A stretch of DNA of 64,000 bases from Chitinophagaceae bacterium (GTDB lineage: Bacteria > Bacteroidota > Bacteroidia > Chitinophagales > Chitinophagaceae): assembly GCA_016786885.1 (NCBI GenBank), contig JAEUVO010000076.1, positions 1-64,000 of the forward strand, written 5' to 3'. The notes below the pieces were generated by a model. The model worked only from the letters and a program-made list of their open reading frames with translations, was not told the DNA's origin and did not search any database. Shown one piece after another: positions 8,216-16,910 of this stretch. Made by a program: the position numbers and the translations under genes. Each line of letters opens with the position of its first letter. Positions within the stretch are counted from its first letter, which is position 1.

Positions 8216-11200
8216 TTAGAATGATGCCCTGATACCAAGGTTAACTTGTAATGGGGATGATAATGTACCATAATCAAATCCAAAAGCACCCACACCACGG
8301 CCACCTGCTGTATTACCATTTACGGCAGGGTCAGCACCACTATAGTTGGTTAGCAAAATCAGGTCATTTCCTGTTGCAAAAGCACTCAGGCTCTTAAATG
8401 CTTTTATAAAGTTTTTATTGAAAGTATAGCTGATCGTCAGATCTCGCAGACGGAAATAATTGACATCTCTTTCAATAAATTCTTCATCAGGTAATGTGTA
8501 ATAAGTATAGTTAAAGGCAGGTATTATAGAAATAGTGTTCACAGTTGGAGTAGCAGTGTTTTGCAATCCATCGTTCAGTACACCTTGCACTACTCTCGGA
8601 GTATACCTGTCAAGTGTTGATTTGCTCAGCCCATTTACTGTCATAAACCTGTTGGTACCATTAAATACATCGCCACCAACTTTCAGATCCCAAAGCATAT
8701 TCAGTTTCCAGTTCTTCCAGCGGAATGAGTTATTCCATCCGGAGGTGAAATCAGGATTTCTGTCTCCTATAACACTGAATGTAGCATTAGTAATAGGTAA
8801 TCCGTTAGCAGGATTAATAAGTATCTGGCCTGCATTATTTCGGGAATAAGTTGACCCTGTAATTGATGTTGTGGGGCCGCCAAGTTTAAGGCCACCCCTG
8901 GCAGTATAAAGCCAGGTATCAGCAATATAATATTCAGACACACTCTTAGGCAGACCAACAACTTTATTGCGCATCCTGTTAAAGTTGAAACGCATATCCC
9001 AGTTAAAGTCTTTTTTCTTCATCACATTATAATCCAAAACGATCTCCAACCCTTTATTGCGGGTAGAACCAGCATTCTGAGTATTCAATACAAAGCCGGT
9101 ACCATAACTTAAACGGAAATTCTCAATGATCTGCCCTTTGTTCAGTGTATTATAGTAGGTAAGATCAATGCTAAAGCGGCTATTGAACATCCTGAATTCT
9201 GTTCCGATCTCGTAAGTGCTTTGTTTTTCAGGCTCCAGTTCTGAGTTATTGTTGAAGAAGCCATAGGAGTATCCTCCTCCGCTTGCAAGGTTATCAACAA
9301 AAACAGATTGTGTAGAGTAGGGAGAATTCAACCGGGCTGTACTGGCCCTTGATGTACGCAGTTTCCAGTAATTGAGAATGCTTCCTTTTTTAAGTGACGG
9401 GAACAGGTCACTAACAATTAAACTCAAACTTGCTCCCGGGTAATTATATCTCCTGTTTTGTTCAGGAAGTGTTGATGCTTCTTCAAAACGGTGTGTATAA
9501 TTTAAAAACAGGTAATTCTTAAAGCTAACGGCAAATTCTCCGAAATAAGCTAGCTGGCGAAGTGTAACATAGTTATACTCACCAAACTTGTTCCGGTTCA
9601 GCCGTAATCTTGTACTTTGCCTTGTTACATTGCTATCCATATAATTTCCCATCAAGGCAGCCAGGTCTTTATCTGTAATAATTTGTCCGTCTTTATACAT
9701 TTTACCGTTACCTGTACTGTTTAATAAACCACCTACGGAGTCTACCAGGTTGGTGCCATATACAGCAAACATTTTGGTAGTATAATCCTGCCACATGGTT
9801 CCACCCATCAAACGGAGGCTGAAATTCTTACCAATGTCTTTTTTGGCAGTAGCAGTAACAGTATGATTATAGCCAGTATATTTTCTCCAGTAATTATCCA
9901 GTGTGCCGCCACTTGAAGCAGTTACATAAAATGACTGTGGATGGAAAAAAAGGAAACCTTCCTGGTCATAAGTATCGTAACCAAAGCGACCGGAAAGGGT
10001 CAGCCATTTCCATGGATTGATGTTTACACCAAGGCTGTATGTTTTCCTGTCAGACTCATCTTTACCAAAATTATTATTTACGTTCCATAAAGGATTGTCG
10101 TATTCTCCGTTGGCAGAAGTACCATCAAACAAGTCCAGTTTATCGCCAGAAAGATCATTTTCGTACTTTCTGATATCATTGGTGCCTGGCCATATTAACA
10201 AACTAAGCAGAAACCCACCTGCACTTCTCAAGACTTTATTGTTTGTTGTATTAATATAAGCGAAAGAAGGAGTGATATCGATCTTGCCCTTCAGGAATTT
10301 TGTAGTATTGGATATCCTGAAATTGTATCTTCTGAAATCATTATTTGGTACTACGCCTTTCTGATCGAAAAAGCTTCCTGAAACCCTGAATTTGGATTCA
10401 AGAAAACCGAAATCCATCCCCAGGTTATGTGTTTGCGAAGTACCGGTTCTGAAAAAATTATCAACGTTGTCGTAAAATTGTGTTCCATCCGGATAAGCAG
10501 GCCCAAAACGTATGAAGCTTGAGCTGGGAAGCCCATTCAAACCTCCTGAATAGGTGTTTTGAATTTCAGGGAAACGGGTCACTCGTTGAAAACGGAAGCT
10601 ATTGTCATATTGTACAGCTATTTTATTCGACTTTGCTTTTCTCGTAGTGATGATGATTGCACCTGAACTGGCCTGACTACCGTAAAGAGCAGTAGCTTCA
10701 GGTCCTTTCAGTATAGTAACATTTTCAATATCACTTGGGTTAATATCAGCGATTCTGTTCTGATAGTCACTCACACGGTTAGGCCTGTCTGAGGCCAACC
10801 CGTTTGTAGCACCACCTGAAGAAGTTTCATTCAAAGATGAATTATCTAGGATAACACCATCTACCACATATAACGGCTGATTGCTTAATGATAAGGAGTT
10901 AAAACCGCGAAGAACAACAGATGAGGAAGAACCGGCAACACCAGCTGTCTGATCTAGGGTTAAACCAGCTACACGGCCTTGCAGACCATTCAAAAAATTC
11001 TCCCGTTGGGTTTCAGCCAGTTCATCACCTTTCAGGCTTTGGGTAGAGTAACCAAGTGAACGGGGGCTACGTTTGATATCCATCGCAGTTACCACCACTT
11101 CGCCCATTGTGTTATCGGCAGTTTTCAGACTTACACCAACTGTATTACCATCGCCGGGTTTGATCTCTGCAGTGCTATAACCTACATAAGATACCTGGAG

Positions 11201-11419
11201 TACCTCACCAGGATTTACTTTAATAGAAAAGTTACCGTTCGCATCTGTTTGTGTAATGCGACGAGTACCTTTTACCCTAACCGTTACACCAGCTAATGGT
11301 GTTTTGCTATCTTCTGACACTATGGTGCCGGTGATAGTTCGCTCCTGCGCCTGCACAGATGGAGGCAACAAAAGCAACATCAGCGATAATGCCAGGAATA
11401 ATCGGAGAATTTTTCTCAT
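8216..11419 (-). CDS. SusC/RagA family TonB-dependent outer-membrane transporter
   Basis: A 1067-residue outer-membrane importer. It has a signal peptide (residues 1-24, ..PPSVQAQ), a carboxypeptidase-regulatory-like domain (about 28-105, TGTIVSEDSKTPLAGVTVRVKGT), a short connector, MGEVVVTAMD, with the usual SusC plug entry, a plug (about 115-260, with the LYVVDGVILD and VTILKGPEATALYGSQASSGAIIITT signatures), and a 22-strand barrel ending in Phe (LGIRASF). It follows the DeoR gene by 44 bp and precedes susD by 18 bp, which suggests one operon. TonB/ExbBD would power uptake and are not in this window. Confidence 0.95.
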   Translation of the reverse strand: MRKILRLFLALSLMLLLLPPSVQAQERTITGTIVSEDSKTPLAGVTVRVKGTRRITQTDANGNFSIKVNPGEVLQVSYVGYSTAEIKPGDGNTVGVSLKTADNTMGEVVVTAMDIKRSPRSLGYSTQSLKGDELAETQRENFLNGLQGRVAGLTLDQTAGVAGSSSSVVLRGFNSLSLSNQPLYVVDGVILDNSSLNETSSGGATNGLASDRPNRVSDYQNRIADINPSDIENVTILKGPEATALYGSQASSGAIIITTRKAKSNKIAVQYDNSFRFQRVTRFPEIQNTYSGGLNGLPSSSFIRFGPAYPDGTQFYDNVDNFFRTGTSQTHNLGMDFGFLESKFRVSGSFFDQKGVVPNNDFRRYNFRISNTTKFLKGKIDITPSFAYINTTNNKVLRSAGGFLLSLLIWPGTNDIRKYENDLSGDKLDLFDGTSANGEYDNPLWNVNNNFGKDESDRKTYSLGVNINPWKWLTLSGRFGYDTYDQEGFLFFHPQSFYVTASSGGTLDNYWRKYTGYNHTVTATAKKDIGKNFSLRLMGGTMWQDYTTKMFAVYGTNLVDSVGGLLNSTGNGKMYKDGQIITDKDLAALMGNYMDSNVTRQSTRLRLNRNKFGEYNYVTLRQLAYFGEFAVSFKNYLFLNYTHRFEEASTLPEQNRRYNYPGASLSLIVSDLFPSLKKGSILNYWKLRTSRASTARLNSPYSTQSVFVDNLASGGGYSYGFFNNNSELEPEKQSTYEIGTEFRMFNSRFSIDLTYYNTLNKGQIIENFRLSYGTGFVLNTQNAGSTRNKGLEIVLDYNVMKKKDFNWDMRFNFNRMRNKVVGLPKSVSEYYIADTWLYTARGGLKLGGPTTSITGSTYSRNNAGQILINPANGLPITNATFSVIGDRNPDFTSGWNNSFRWKNWKLNMLWDLKVGGDVFNGTNRFMTVNGLSKSTLDRYTPRVVQGVLNDGLQNTATPTVNTISIIPAFNYTYYTLPDEEFIERDVNYFRLRDLTISYTFNKNFIKAFKSLSAFATGNDLILLTNYSGADPAVNGNTAGGRGVGAFGFDYGTLSSPLQVNLGIRASF

Positions 11420-11463
11420 AGCTGTTTTTTTTTGATATAATTAATAAGCAGTTCCAAATTTTT

Positions 11464-12213
11464 CTATAGTACTTTAATACCTGCATCAACGAAAGGTTTG
11501 AGGACAGGGTTGCCCGGTGACAACTCTGTAATAAGCACATCGATATCATCAATTCCACAAACCCTGATCGGCTGCACTGTATTTATTTTTTCAGCAATAC
11601 TTAAGCACACTACTTTTTTAGAAGAGTCGATCATGGCCTTTTTTAGCTGCACCACTTCCCAATCATTATCTGTGATCCCATGCTCCACATCAATAGCATT
11701 GGTACCAAGAAAACAGATATCCGGTTTCATCTGTTTTATTTTGGCAATAGCTTCAGAACCAACGGTTATCTTGGAGTTTTTTGAAATTTTATCCCCGATA
11801 AGTATTACCTCAATATTGGGGTGATGCATATACTCCAGGATAACTGGAATGCTTCCTGAAATAAATGTAGCTTTCAACTGGGGCGGTAAAGAACGGGCCA
11901 ACTCCATGATGGTAGTACCACCACTGGTTAAAACAAACATGCCATTACTGATAAGCCCTATGGCTTTTTGAGCAATTGTCTTTTTTTGATTTTGTGAGTA
12001 AACCCCATTTACCGGGAACGAAACATCATTGAAAGAATGTGATAATGCACCTCCATGTACTTTTATTACTTTACCCTCTTCTGCAAGTTCCTGTAGGTCA
12101 CGACGAATGGTATCTTCTGACACATTTATTTCTGTGCAGAGAGAAGAAGAAAGGACCTTATTATGAAGGTTTACCTGATGCAGTATATAGGCCTGCCTTT
12201 CTTTTTTAAGCAT
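11464..12213 (-). CDS. DeoR/GlpR family transcriptional regulator
   Basis: A 249-residue cytoplasmic regulator. The N-terminal winged helix (residues 3-57) has ILHQVNLHNKVLSSSLCTEINVSEDTIRRDLQELAEEGKVIKVHGGAL, the classic DeoR signature. The C-terminal DeoRC sensor domain (about 75-235) resembles sugar-phosphate isomerases (VLTSGGTTIMELARSLPP, FLGTNAIDVEHGITDND). Family members usually repress sugar catabolic operons and are released by a phosphorylated sugar. As first gene of the SusC/SusD unit it probably controls that unit. A 17-bp palindrome lies 8 bp upstream of its start. Confidence 0.9.
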   Translation of the reverse strand: MLKKERQAYILHQVNLHNKVLSSSLCTEINVSEDTIRRDLQELAEEGKVIKVHGGALSHSFNDVSFPVNGVYSQNQKKTIAQKAIGLISNGMFVLTSGGTTIMELARSLPPQLKATFISGSIPVILEYMHHPNIEVILIGDKISKNSKITVGSEAIAKIKQMKPDICFLGTNAIDVEHGITDNDWEVVQLKKAMIDSSKKVVCLSIAEKINTVQPIRVCGIDDIDVLITELSPGNPVLKPFVDAGIKVL

Positions 12214-12220
12214 CCGTCAG

Positions 12221-12237
12221 TTTTAGTTGGACTAAAA
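12221..12237. promoter_or_regulatory. 17-bp palindrome, candidate DeoR operator
   Basis: TTTTAGT-TGG-ACTAAAA has perfect 7-bp arms and lies 8 bp upstream of the DeoR start codon. Its position suits autorepression of the DeoR-SusC-SusD operon. That it binds this DeoR protein is inferred. Confidence 0.45.
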
Positions 12238-12340
12238 TAAGGTAATTCCTGCATAAAAACGCAGAAACCGGAAAAAATTTGCAGTATGTGGAAAGAAAGG
12301 GGAAACAGGGAAGGTGTCGGTTCTGGGCAACTAATCCTCA

Positions 12341-12368
12341 TAAAAAAAGAACCCTGCATCTGCAGGGC
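12341..12368 (-). terminator. Rho-independent terminator of the 12396-12884 gene
   Basis: On the minus strand CCCTGC-AGAT-GCAGGG is followed by TTCTTTTTTT (bases 12351-12342). It lies 28 bp past the stop codon of the 12396-12884 gene. The rest of the 182-bp gap upstream of the DeoR gene holds only its leader. Confidence 0.75.
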
Positions 12369-12395
12369 TCTCCAAGTCCAAGTCCGGGAGAAAAA

Positions 12396-12884
12396 TTACT
12401 TTCCAAAAGTGAACCGTGCCGTAAAGCCAATAGCCGCCGGTTCAAAATTGATATCAGTAACAATATTGAGTTCAGGTTTCCAGTCTAATGAAATGTTAAG
12501 AGGGATATTAGTAAACTTATAATCAAGACCAATTACACCCTGTGCACCAAAATTGGGATCAGTTGTTGTTTTTTGTGTGGTAGTATTAACGGTTTTAAGA
12601 AATGCCAGATAGCCGCCTGCTCCATAGAAATAAGTAAGCCCGGGTGTGCCCAGCGGTTTATGAAATTCAACCAGGGCGCCTATAGCTAATGGATCACCAA
12701 ATGAAAGCAACCCTTCTATTGCTGTTTTTTCAGTGATAAAATGCTTTACAGAGACAGCATTATTGACCATAGCGTTGGAACTGCTGAGGCGAACACCTAA
12801 TGCTGTTTTATAATCCTGTGCAGAGGCAGTATTAACAAAGCTGATGGTGGTAATAACAAGAGCTGCAATGACTATTTTCTTCAT
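12396..12884 (-). CDS. Small outer-membrane beta-barrel protein
   Basis: A 162-residue protein with a Sec leader (MKKIVIAALVITTISFVNTASAQ) and then about eight amphipathic beta strands rich in Gly and aromatics (IEGLLSFGDPLAIGALVEFHKPLG, YFYGAGGYLAF, VIGLDYKF, ISLDWKPELN), ending in ARFTFGK. It looks like a small OmpW/OmpA-barrel-sized protein. Similar hypothetical proteins are widespread in Bacteroidota, and no function is assigned. It is a single-gene unit with its own terminator. Confidence 0.75.
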   Translation of the reverse strand: MKKIVIAALVITTISFVNTASAQDYKTALGVRLSSSNAMVNNAVSVKHFITEKTAIEGLLSFGDPLAIGALVEFHKPLGTPGLTYFYGAGGYLAFLKTVNTTTQKTTTDPNFGAQGVIGLDYKFTNIPLNISLDWKPELNIVTDINFEPAAIGFTARFTFGK

Positions 12885-12976
12885 GATGATTTGATTTATT
12901 CATTGCTAAACGAAAATGATGCCATCAAAGTCTAAAGAAAATGCAAAAGTGTGCCGGGGCTTAGCAGATATTACAA

Positions 12977-14629
12977 TTACTCAAACAATTCGTATTTGTT
13001 TTTGGGCCGGCGTTCTTCCAGCCAGCGAAAATTTTGCAGCCGCATTTCAGAAGGAGATTTTTGTTTTATTGGCCAGATGGTGCCGGTAACACTGCTGCGA
13101 AATACTACTTTTTGTAATCCCTCGTCTTTGAAATAAATATCTATTACATCACACTTTGATTCATTGATGCCGGTGTAGGCGCTGTCCTCATCCTGTAAAT
13201 AATATATGCACTCTGCATAACCCGCTGCCCGTACAGAATCGATTGACCCGTCTTTGAAATAAGCATCCATACGGATGGACTTTATCTGGTTGAATATCTC
13301 AGGGTCTGTCTTGTTGACCAAGAAACTGTTCTCATAGACTTTCACCCGGTCGGCTTTTTTGTTTTTAGTAAGCACAAAAACAGTATCTCCTGTTATCTGG
13401 CTTTCTTTTGACCAGAGTATTGGATCCTGGTAAAGCTGGAATACAGAATCTTTGAAAGAATAGAATAAACTGTCACAAACTGCCTGCATTGAATCGGCAA
13501 AGATGCGTACATGATGATAGGCTTCAAAGTACCTGTCTGTACTGTCTTTCTTTTTATTATCGAGGCTTACCACTTTTACTCCTTTCACTGTGTCTTTTAC
13601 CAGTGAGTCTTTTGCACCGTACAGATCGCTTAGACGAGCCGAGAATAAAGTATCAGCCGTTACATAAATGGAATCATTATCCTGTTTAATGATCATAAGC
13701 GGCTTCCGGGTCGCCAGTAAACGGTCTCTTTTGCTGTCACTGTAAACTTCTCCTGCCAGAATGGTAGTACCTTGTGCCGAATCGATAATTACGACATTTC
13801 CCCGAGCTTGTGATATCCCTGTACTGTCATCTATAATTATATCATCACCAGTTATATATTTTTTTCCATCACGAATAACTGGTCTTCTACCGAATTCAGC
13901 TTTCCCGGTCAGCATATTATAATAGCCTTCCTTTGTTTCAATCGTTCTCCCGCTGCTGTCTTTTATAAAGGTCTGTGCAATGAATCTTGTTGTTTGTGAT
14001 TGTGTGTTATAGATCAGCGAGTCAGTTTTTATATAATACGCCGGATCTTTTAACTCTACATTATTCTTAAAGTAAACATCCCTGAGCCCGGCATAATAGT
14101 ATCCTTCCTTACTGGTAAGAACCGTTTTCTTGTTTATCACTTTTCCGCCATTCTTATAAATACCAATATCCGTTGTCATGTCATACTCCAGGTCTGGAGT
14201 AGTGAGAGTGCCTTTACCATCAGTTAGTTTTACGCCGCCATCGAGGTAAGCAATTTTTCTGTCGATCAGATATCGGAGGTGACTGGCATATACATTTATC
14301 GTGTCAGCATCATTGATATGTACATTGCCCCAGGCTTCAAAAGTTTTGTTGTTATTGTTCAGTACACAGCTGTCACATTTGAAAAGGCTTTTTCCTTGCT
14401 TCAATCTGACATTACCTGCTAATATCTGGAGTGTTGTGCTGTCGTTTAGTTTTAATATTGTCAGGTGTCTTGCGCCAAGGATTTCAATATCAGTCAGTGT
14501 ATCAACGGGGGCAGTAGGAGCGATAGTTGTTACCGGCGCCAGTTTAGGGGTGACCTGGGAAAAAGAAATAAAAGGACTGATTAAAAGCCCCGCAACAATA
14601 AAAATGGTAAAGAAAATTAGGTTTCGCAT
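12977..14629 (-). CDS. OstA-like (LptA-type) periplasmic protein for LPS export
   Basis: A 550-residue exported protein with a leader at residues 1-25 (..ISPFISFSQ). Residues about 50-230 contain repeated OstA/LptA-type beta-jellyroll strands (LQILAGNVRLKQGKSLFKCDSCVL, AWGNVHINDADTINVYASHLRYL, YLDGGVKLTDGKGTLTTPDLEYDM), the fold that carries lipopolysaccharide across the periplasm. The repeats continue into a longer C-terminal part, as in Bacteroidota OstA-like proteins. The start codon overlaps the stop of the MlaD gene by one base (TAATG), which suggests translational coupling. The LptD-like gene is close by on the other strand. Confidence 0.85.
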   Translation of the reverse strand: MRNLIFFTIFIVAGLLISPFISFSQVTPKLAPVTTIAPTAPVDTLTDIEILGARHLTILKLNDSTTLQILAGNVRLKQGKSLFKCDSCVLNNNNKTFEAWGNVHINDADTINVYASHLRYLIDRKIAYLDGGVKLTDGKGTLTTPDLEYDMTTDIGIYKNGGKVINKKTVLTSKEGYYYAGLRDVYFKNNVELKDPAYYIKTDSLIYNTQSQTTRFIAQTFIKDSSGRTIETKEGYYNMLTGKAEFGRRPVIRDGKKYITGDDIIIDDSTGISQARGNVVIIDSAQGTTILAGEVYSDSKRDRLLATRKPLMIIKQDNDSIYVTADTLFSARLSDLYGAKDSLVKDTVKGVKVVSLDNKKKDSTDRYFEAYHHVRIFADSMQAVCDSLFYSFKDSVFQLYQDPILWSKESQITGDTVFVLTKNKKADRVKVYENSFLVNKTDPEIFNQIKSIRMDAYFKDGSIDSVRAAGYAECIYYLQDEDSAYTGINESKCDVIDIYFKDEGLQKVVFRSSVTGTIWPIKQKSPSEMRLQNFRWLEERRPKNKYELFE

Positions 14630-15621
14630 TAGTTACCCCCCGCCGGTACAGTATCTTTTTTCGCAGGCGAAGTTAATGGGCCGCTTTTATCTTTTCTACC
14701 AAATATGGAAAGATTAACGTAGCGTTTAGGATGGGTTCGAAGATCGTCCATTAATATCTCAGCGCTGAGAATAGCATCGTTGAGTTTATTATAAAGACTC
14801 TTATCATTGATCAGAGCACCCAGTGATCCTTCGTTGCTGGAGAGTTTTGCAGCAGTTGCTTTCAGCTGCGATATCATGGCATTCAGCGAATCAATCGTGG
14901 GCTGCAATTGCAGGGCGGCTAATTTTTCTGTAGCAGTTTTAGCATTACCAATAGTGGTGGTTATGTCAGCCGAATTATTTTTCAGGCTTTCAGAAATTGC
15001 CTGGGCATTATTTAATGTCTTGGCCAAAGCACCATTTTGATTATCCAGTAAACCATTGAGGGCATTGCTGGCCTGGCTCAGGTTTGCCAGTGTTTGTTTC
15101 AGGTAGCCTTTGTTTTCTGAATTAAGCATACCATTCACACCACTCAGGGTGCTTTGTAAAGAATCGAGCACATCCCTTACTTTGGCAAGGGTGGGATTTA
15201 ATTGTGCTTTCACATCTCCCAGTATACCTGTTTCTGTCCTCGTAGCTAATGTATCACCGGATTTCATCATTTCTTTAGAGTCGCCCCGCTCAATTACTAT
15301 AAAAGAGGAACCAACCAAGCCAGATGAAATATATGCAACGGAATTCTTTGGAATATTTATATCACGGGTAAGATTGATCGTGACAACAATAGCGCTGACG
15401 TCTTTATCTTTTTCTTTTTTTTCGTAAACTGTTCCGATAGGAAGGCCATTGATCTTTACTTCGTTTGATTTTTCAAGTGTACCCAGTTCAGTAAATACAG
15501 CATATATTTTTTTGCTGCGGTTAAAAACATCTTTTCCCTTCAAAAAATTAAAGCCGATAATGAGAATCGTAAGGGCGGCGATGGTGAGTATACCTACTTT
15601 AGTTTCGTTACTGATTTTCAT
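14629..15621 (-). CDS. MCE/MlaD family lipid-transport protein
   Basis: A 330-residue protein anchored by one N-terminal helix (residues 9-27). It has an MCE domain at about 36-115 (KIYAVFTELGTLEKSNEVKINGLPIGTV, YISSGLVGSSFIVIERGD) and a long helical tail (about 135-290) rich in Ala/Asn/Leu heptads. In the Mla system MlaD forms a hexameric ring that passes phospholipids between membranes. The MlaE/MlaF partners are not in the window. It lies between the amidase and OstA-like genes, and a hairpin separates it from the amidase. Confidence 0.9.
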   Translation of the reverse strand: MKISNETKVGILTIAALTILIIGFNFLKGKDVFNRSKKIYAVFTELGTLEKSNEVKINGLPIGTVYEKKEKDKDVSAIVVTINLTRDINIPKNSVAYISSGLVGSSFIVIERGDSKEMMKSGDTLATRTETGILGDVKAQLNPTLAKVRDVLDSLQSTLSGVNGMLNSENKGYLKQTLANLSQASNALNGLLDNQNGALAKTLNNAQAISESLKNNSADITTTIGNAKTATEKLAALQLQPTIDSLNAMISQLKATAAKLSSNEGSLGALINDKSLYNKLNDAILSAEILMDDLRTHPKRYVNLSIFGRKDKSGPLTSPAKKDTVPAGGN

Positions 15622-15694
15622 TCCAATACTTTTGGTAAGACCAGATCTTATCGGATGCCAAATTAGCTAATTATTTTTAAACGGTTCAGTGTAT

Positions 15695-15731
15695 GGTAAA
15701 AAGAGAAGGATGAACAGATGTCCATCCTTCT
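15695..15731 (-). terminator. Rho-independent terminator after the amidase gene
   Basis: On the minus strand AGAAGGATG (15731-15723), a 10-nt loop and CATCCTTCT (15712-15704) are followed by CTTTTTACC. It lies 20 bp past the amidase stop, so mlaD-ostA transcription may be partly separated from the amidase. Confidence 0.65.
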
Positions 15732-15750
15732 TTGGTTATAATATCATCAT

Positions 15751-16791
15751 TTATTTGGCCTGTTTCTTCTTTTCGTTGGCTTCTACCATTTCAAGGAATT
15801 CTTTTGTTTTTGCAGCAGTTGCTTTCCTGTCTGTATCTTTTGATTTTTCCTCTTTCTCGTCTTTATTATCCTCCTCCTGTTTTTCTTCCAGCCATTTTAT
15901 ATACTTTTTTAATGCTCTTATTATGCATTCAGAAAGTTCTGTCTGGCCTTCCCCGCTGTTCAGGTATTTCTCTTCCTCAGGGTTTGAAATAAAACCTGTT
16001 TCTATTAAGACACTCGGCATAGCAGTAGCCTGGAGTACCCAGATACCAACGCCTCTTTGCTTCACATCACGGTCAACACGGCCAACTTTTACAAATTCAT
16101 CCTGCACATATCCGGCTAAAGTAGCACTGCGCTTGAAGTATTGTTTTGTTTTAAGTAATGATAATGCGATAAACTCGGGTGAGTTAGGGTCGATACCTCC
16201 GTAATTCTTTTCAAAATTTTCTTCTGCCAGCATGGGAGCATTTTCTCTTACTGCCAGTTCTTTCTCCTCACTTTTGTGAGCTCCCCAGATATAGGTCTCA
16301 GTACCCTTGGCGTTACTAGGTAAAGTATAATAACGGTATTGGGGAACCTGTTTGGTTTTCTTTTTCCTGTTTTTCCCTTTACCGGTATAGTAGGTCACGG
16401 TTTTATGACCGACAATTTCCGACATACGCCTTGATGGAGCTGAGTTTACATGTATGCAGAGGAAAAGGTCTCCTTTGTTATTATTAGCATAATCAGCCCG
16501 GGCATGAAGAGCGGGATAAGTATCCGTGGTTCTTGTATATAATAACTTGATATCGGGGAATTCCTTCTCGATCATTTTTCCCAGCTTTAAAGACACATCA
16601 AGACAGATATCTTTTTCGTACGAGTATTGCCCTTTGGCGCCGGCATCACTGCCTCCGTGTCCGGGATCAATAACAATAGTTTTTATCACTCTTTGTTTAC
16701 GATTGTCGTTGGTGGCATCGTCTTCAACAAATGAATAAAAACTGATGGTGAATGCGGCGGCAAGAAAGAAAAGAAAGGTTCGTTTGATCAT
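15751..16791 (-). CDS. N-acetylmuramoyl-L-alanine amidase (Amidase_3)
   Basis: This enzyme cleaves the bond between N-acetylmuramic acid and the stem peptide of peptidoglycan. The 346-residue protein has a leader at residues 1-20, then the zinc-amidase core: IDPGHGGSDAGAKG (first zinc His), YSYEKDICLDVSLKLG (zinc Glu), LFLCIHVNSAPS (second His) and VLIETGFISNPEEEKYL (catalytic Glu region). An insertion of ~45 residues rich in Lys/Tyr (KTVTYYTGKGKNRKKKTKQ) follows the second His, as in several Bacteroidota homologues. The C-terminal ~50 residues are highly charged (EEKQEEDNKDEKEEK). Divergent from the LptD-like gene. Confidence 0.92.
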   Translation of the reverse strand: MIKRTFLFFLAAAFTISFYSFVEDDATNDNRKQRVIKTIVIDPGHGGSDAGAKGQYSYEKDICLDVSLKLGKMIEKEFPDIKLLYTRTTDTYPALHARADYANNNKGDLFLCIHVNSAPSRRMSEIVGHKTVTYYTGKGKNRKKKTKQVPQYRYYTLPSNAKGTETYIWGAHKSEEKELAVRENAPMLAEENFEKNYGGIDPNSPEFIALSLLKTKQYFKRSATLAGYVQDEFVKVGRVDRDVKQRGVGIWVLQATAMPSVLIETGFISNPEEEKYLNSGEGQTELSECIIRALKKYIKWLEEKQEEDNKDEKEEKSKDTDRKATAAKTKEFLEMVEANEKKKQAK

Positions 16792-16891
16792 AGTTTTTCA
16801 TTTTTACGTCCGGTGGACTTTTAATCACAGGGTCGGCATAATATTCACAAATTGTTTTGTCTTACCCATAGGTGGCCTATCGATAAAGATT

Positions 16892-16899
16892 TACATTTG
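16892..16899 (+). promoter_or_regulatory. Bacteroidota -7 element TACATTTG before the LptD-like gene
   Basis: This is a perfect TAnnTTTG match 11 bp before the ATG at 16911, so the 5' leader would be only a few bases long. The nearest TTTG (16856) is further away than the usual -33 spacing, so support is moderate. Confidence 0.4.
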
Positions 16900-16910
16900 C
16901 CTCCTACCTG

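Noticed and set aside
8216..12213. Complete polysaccharide utilisation locus
   Set aside because: No glycoside hydrolase, lyase or sulfatase is adjacent; the GH13 gene is ~44 kb away and in a separate unit.
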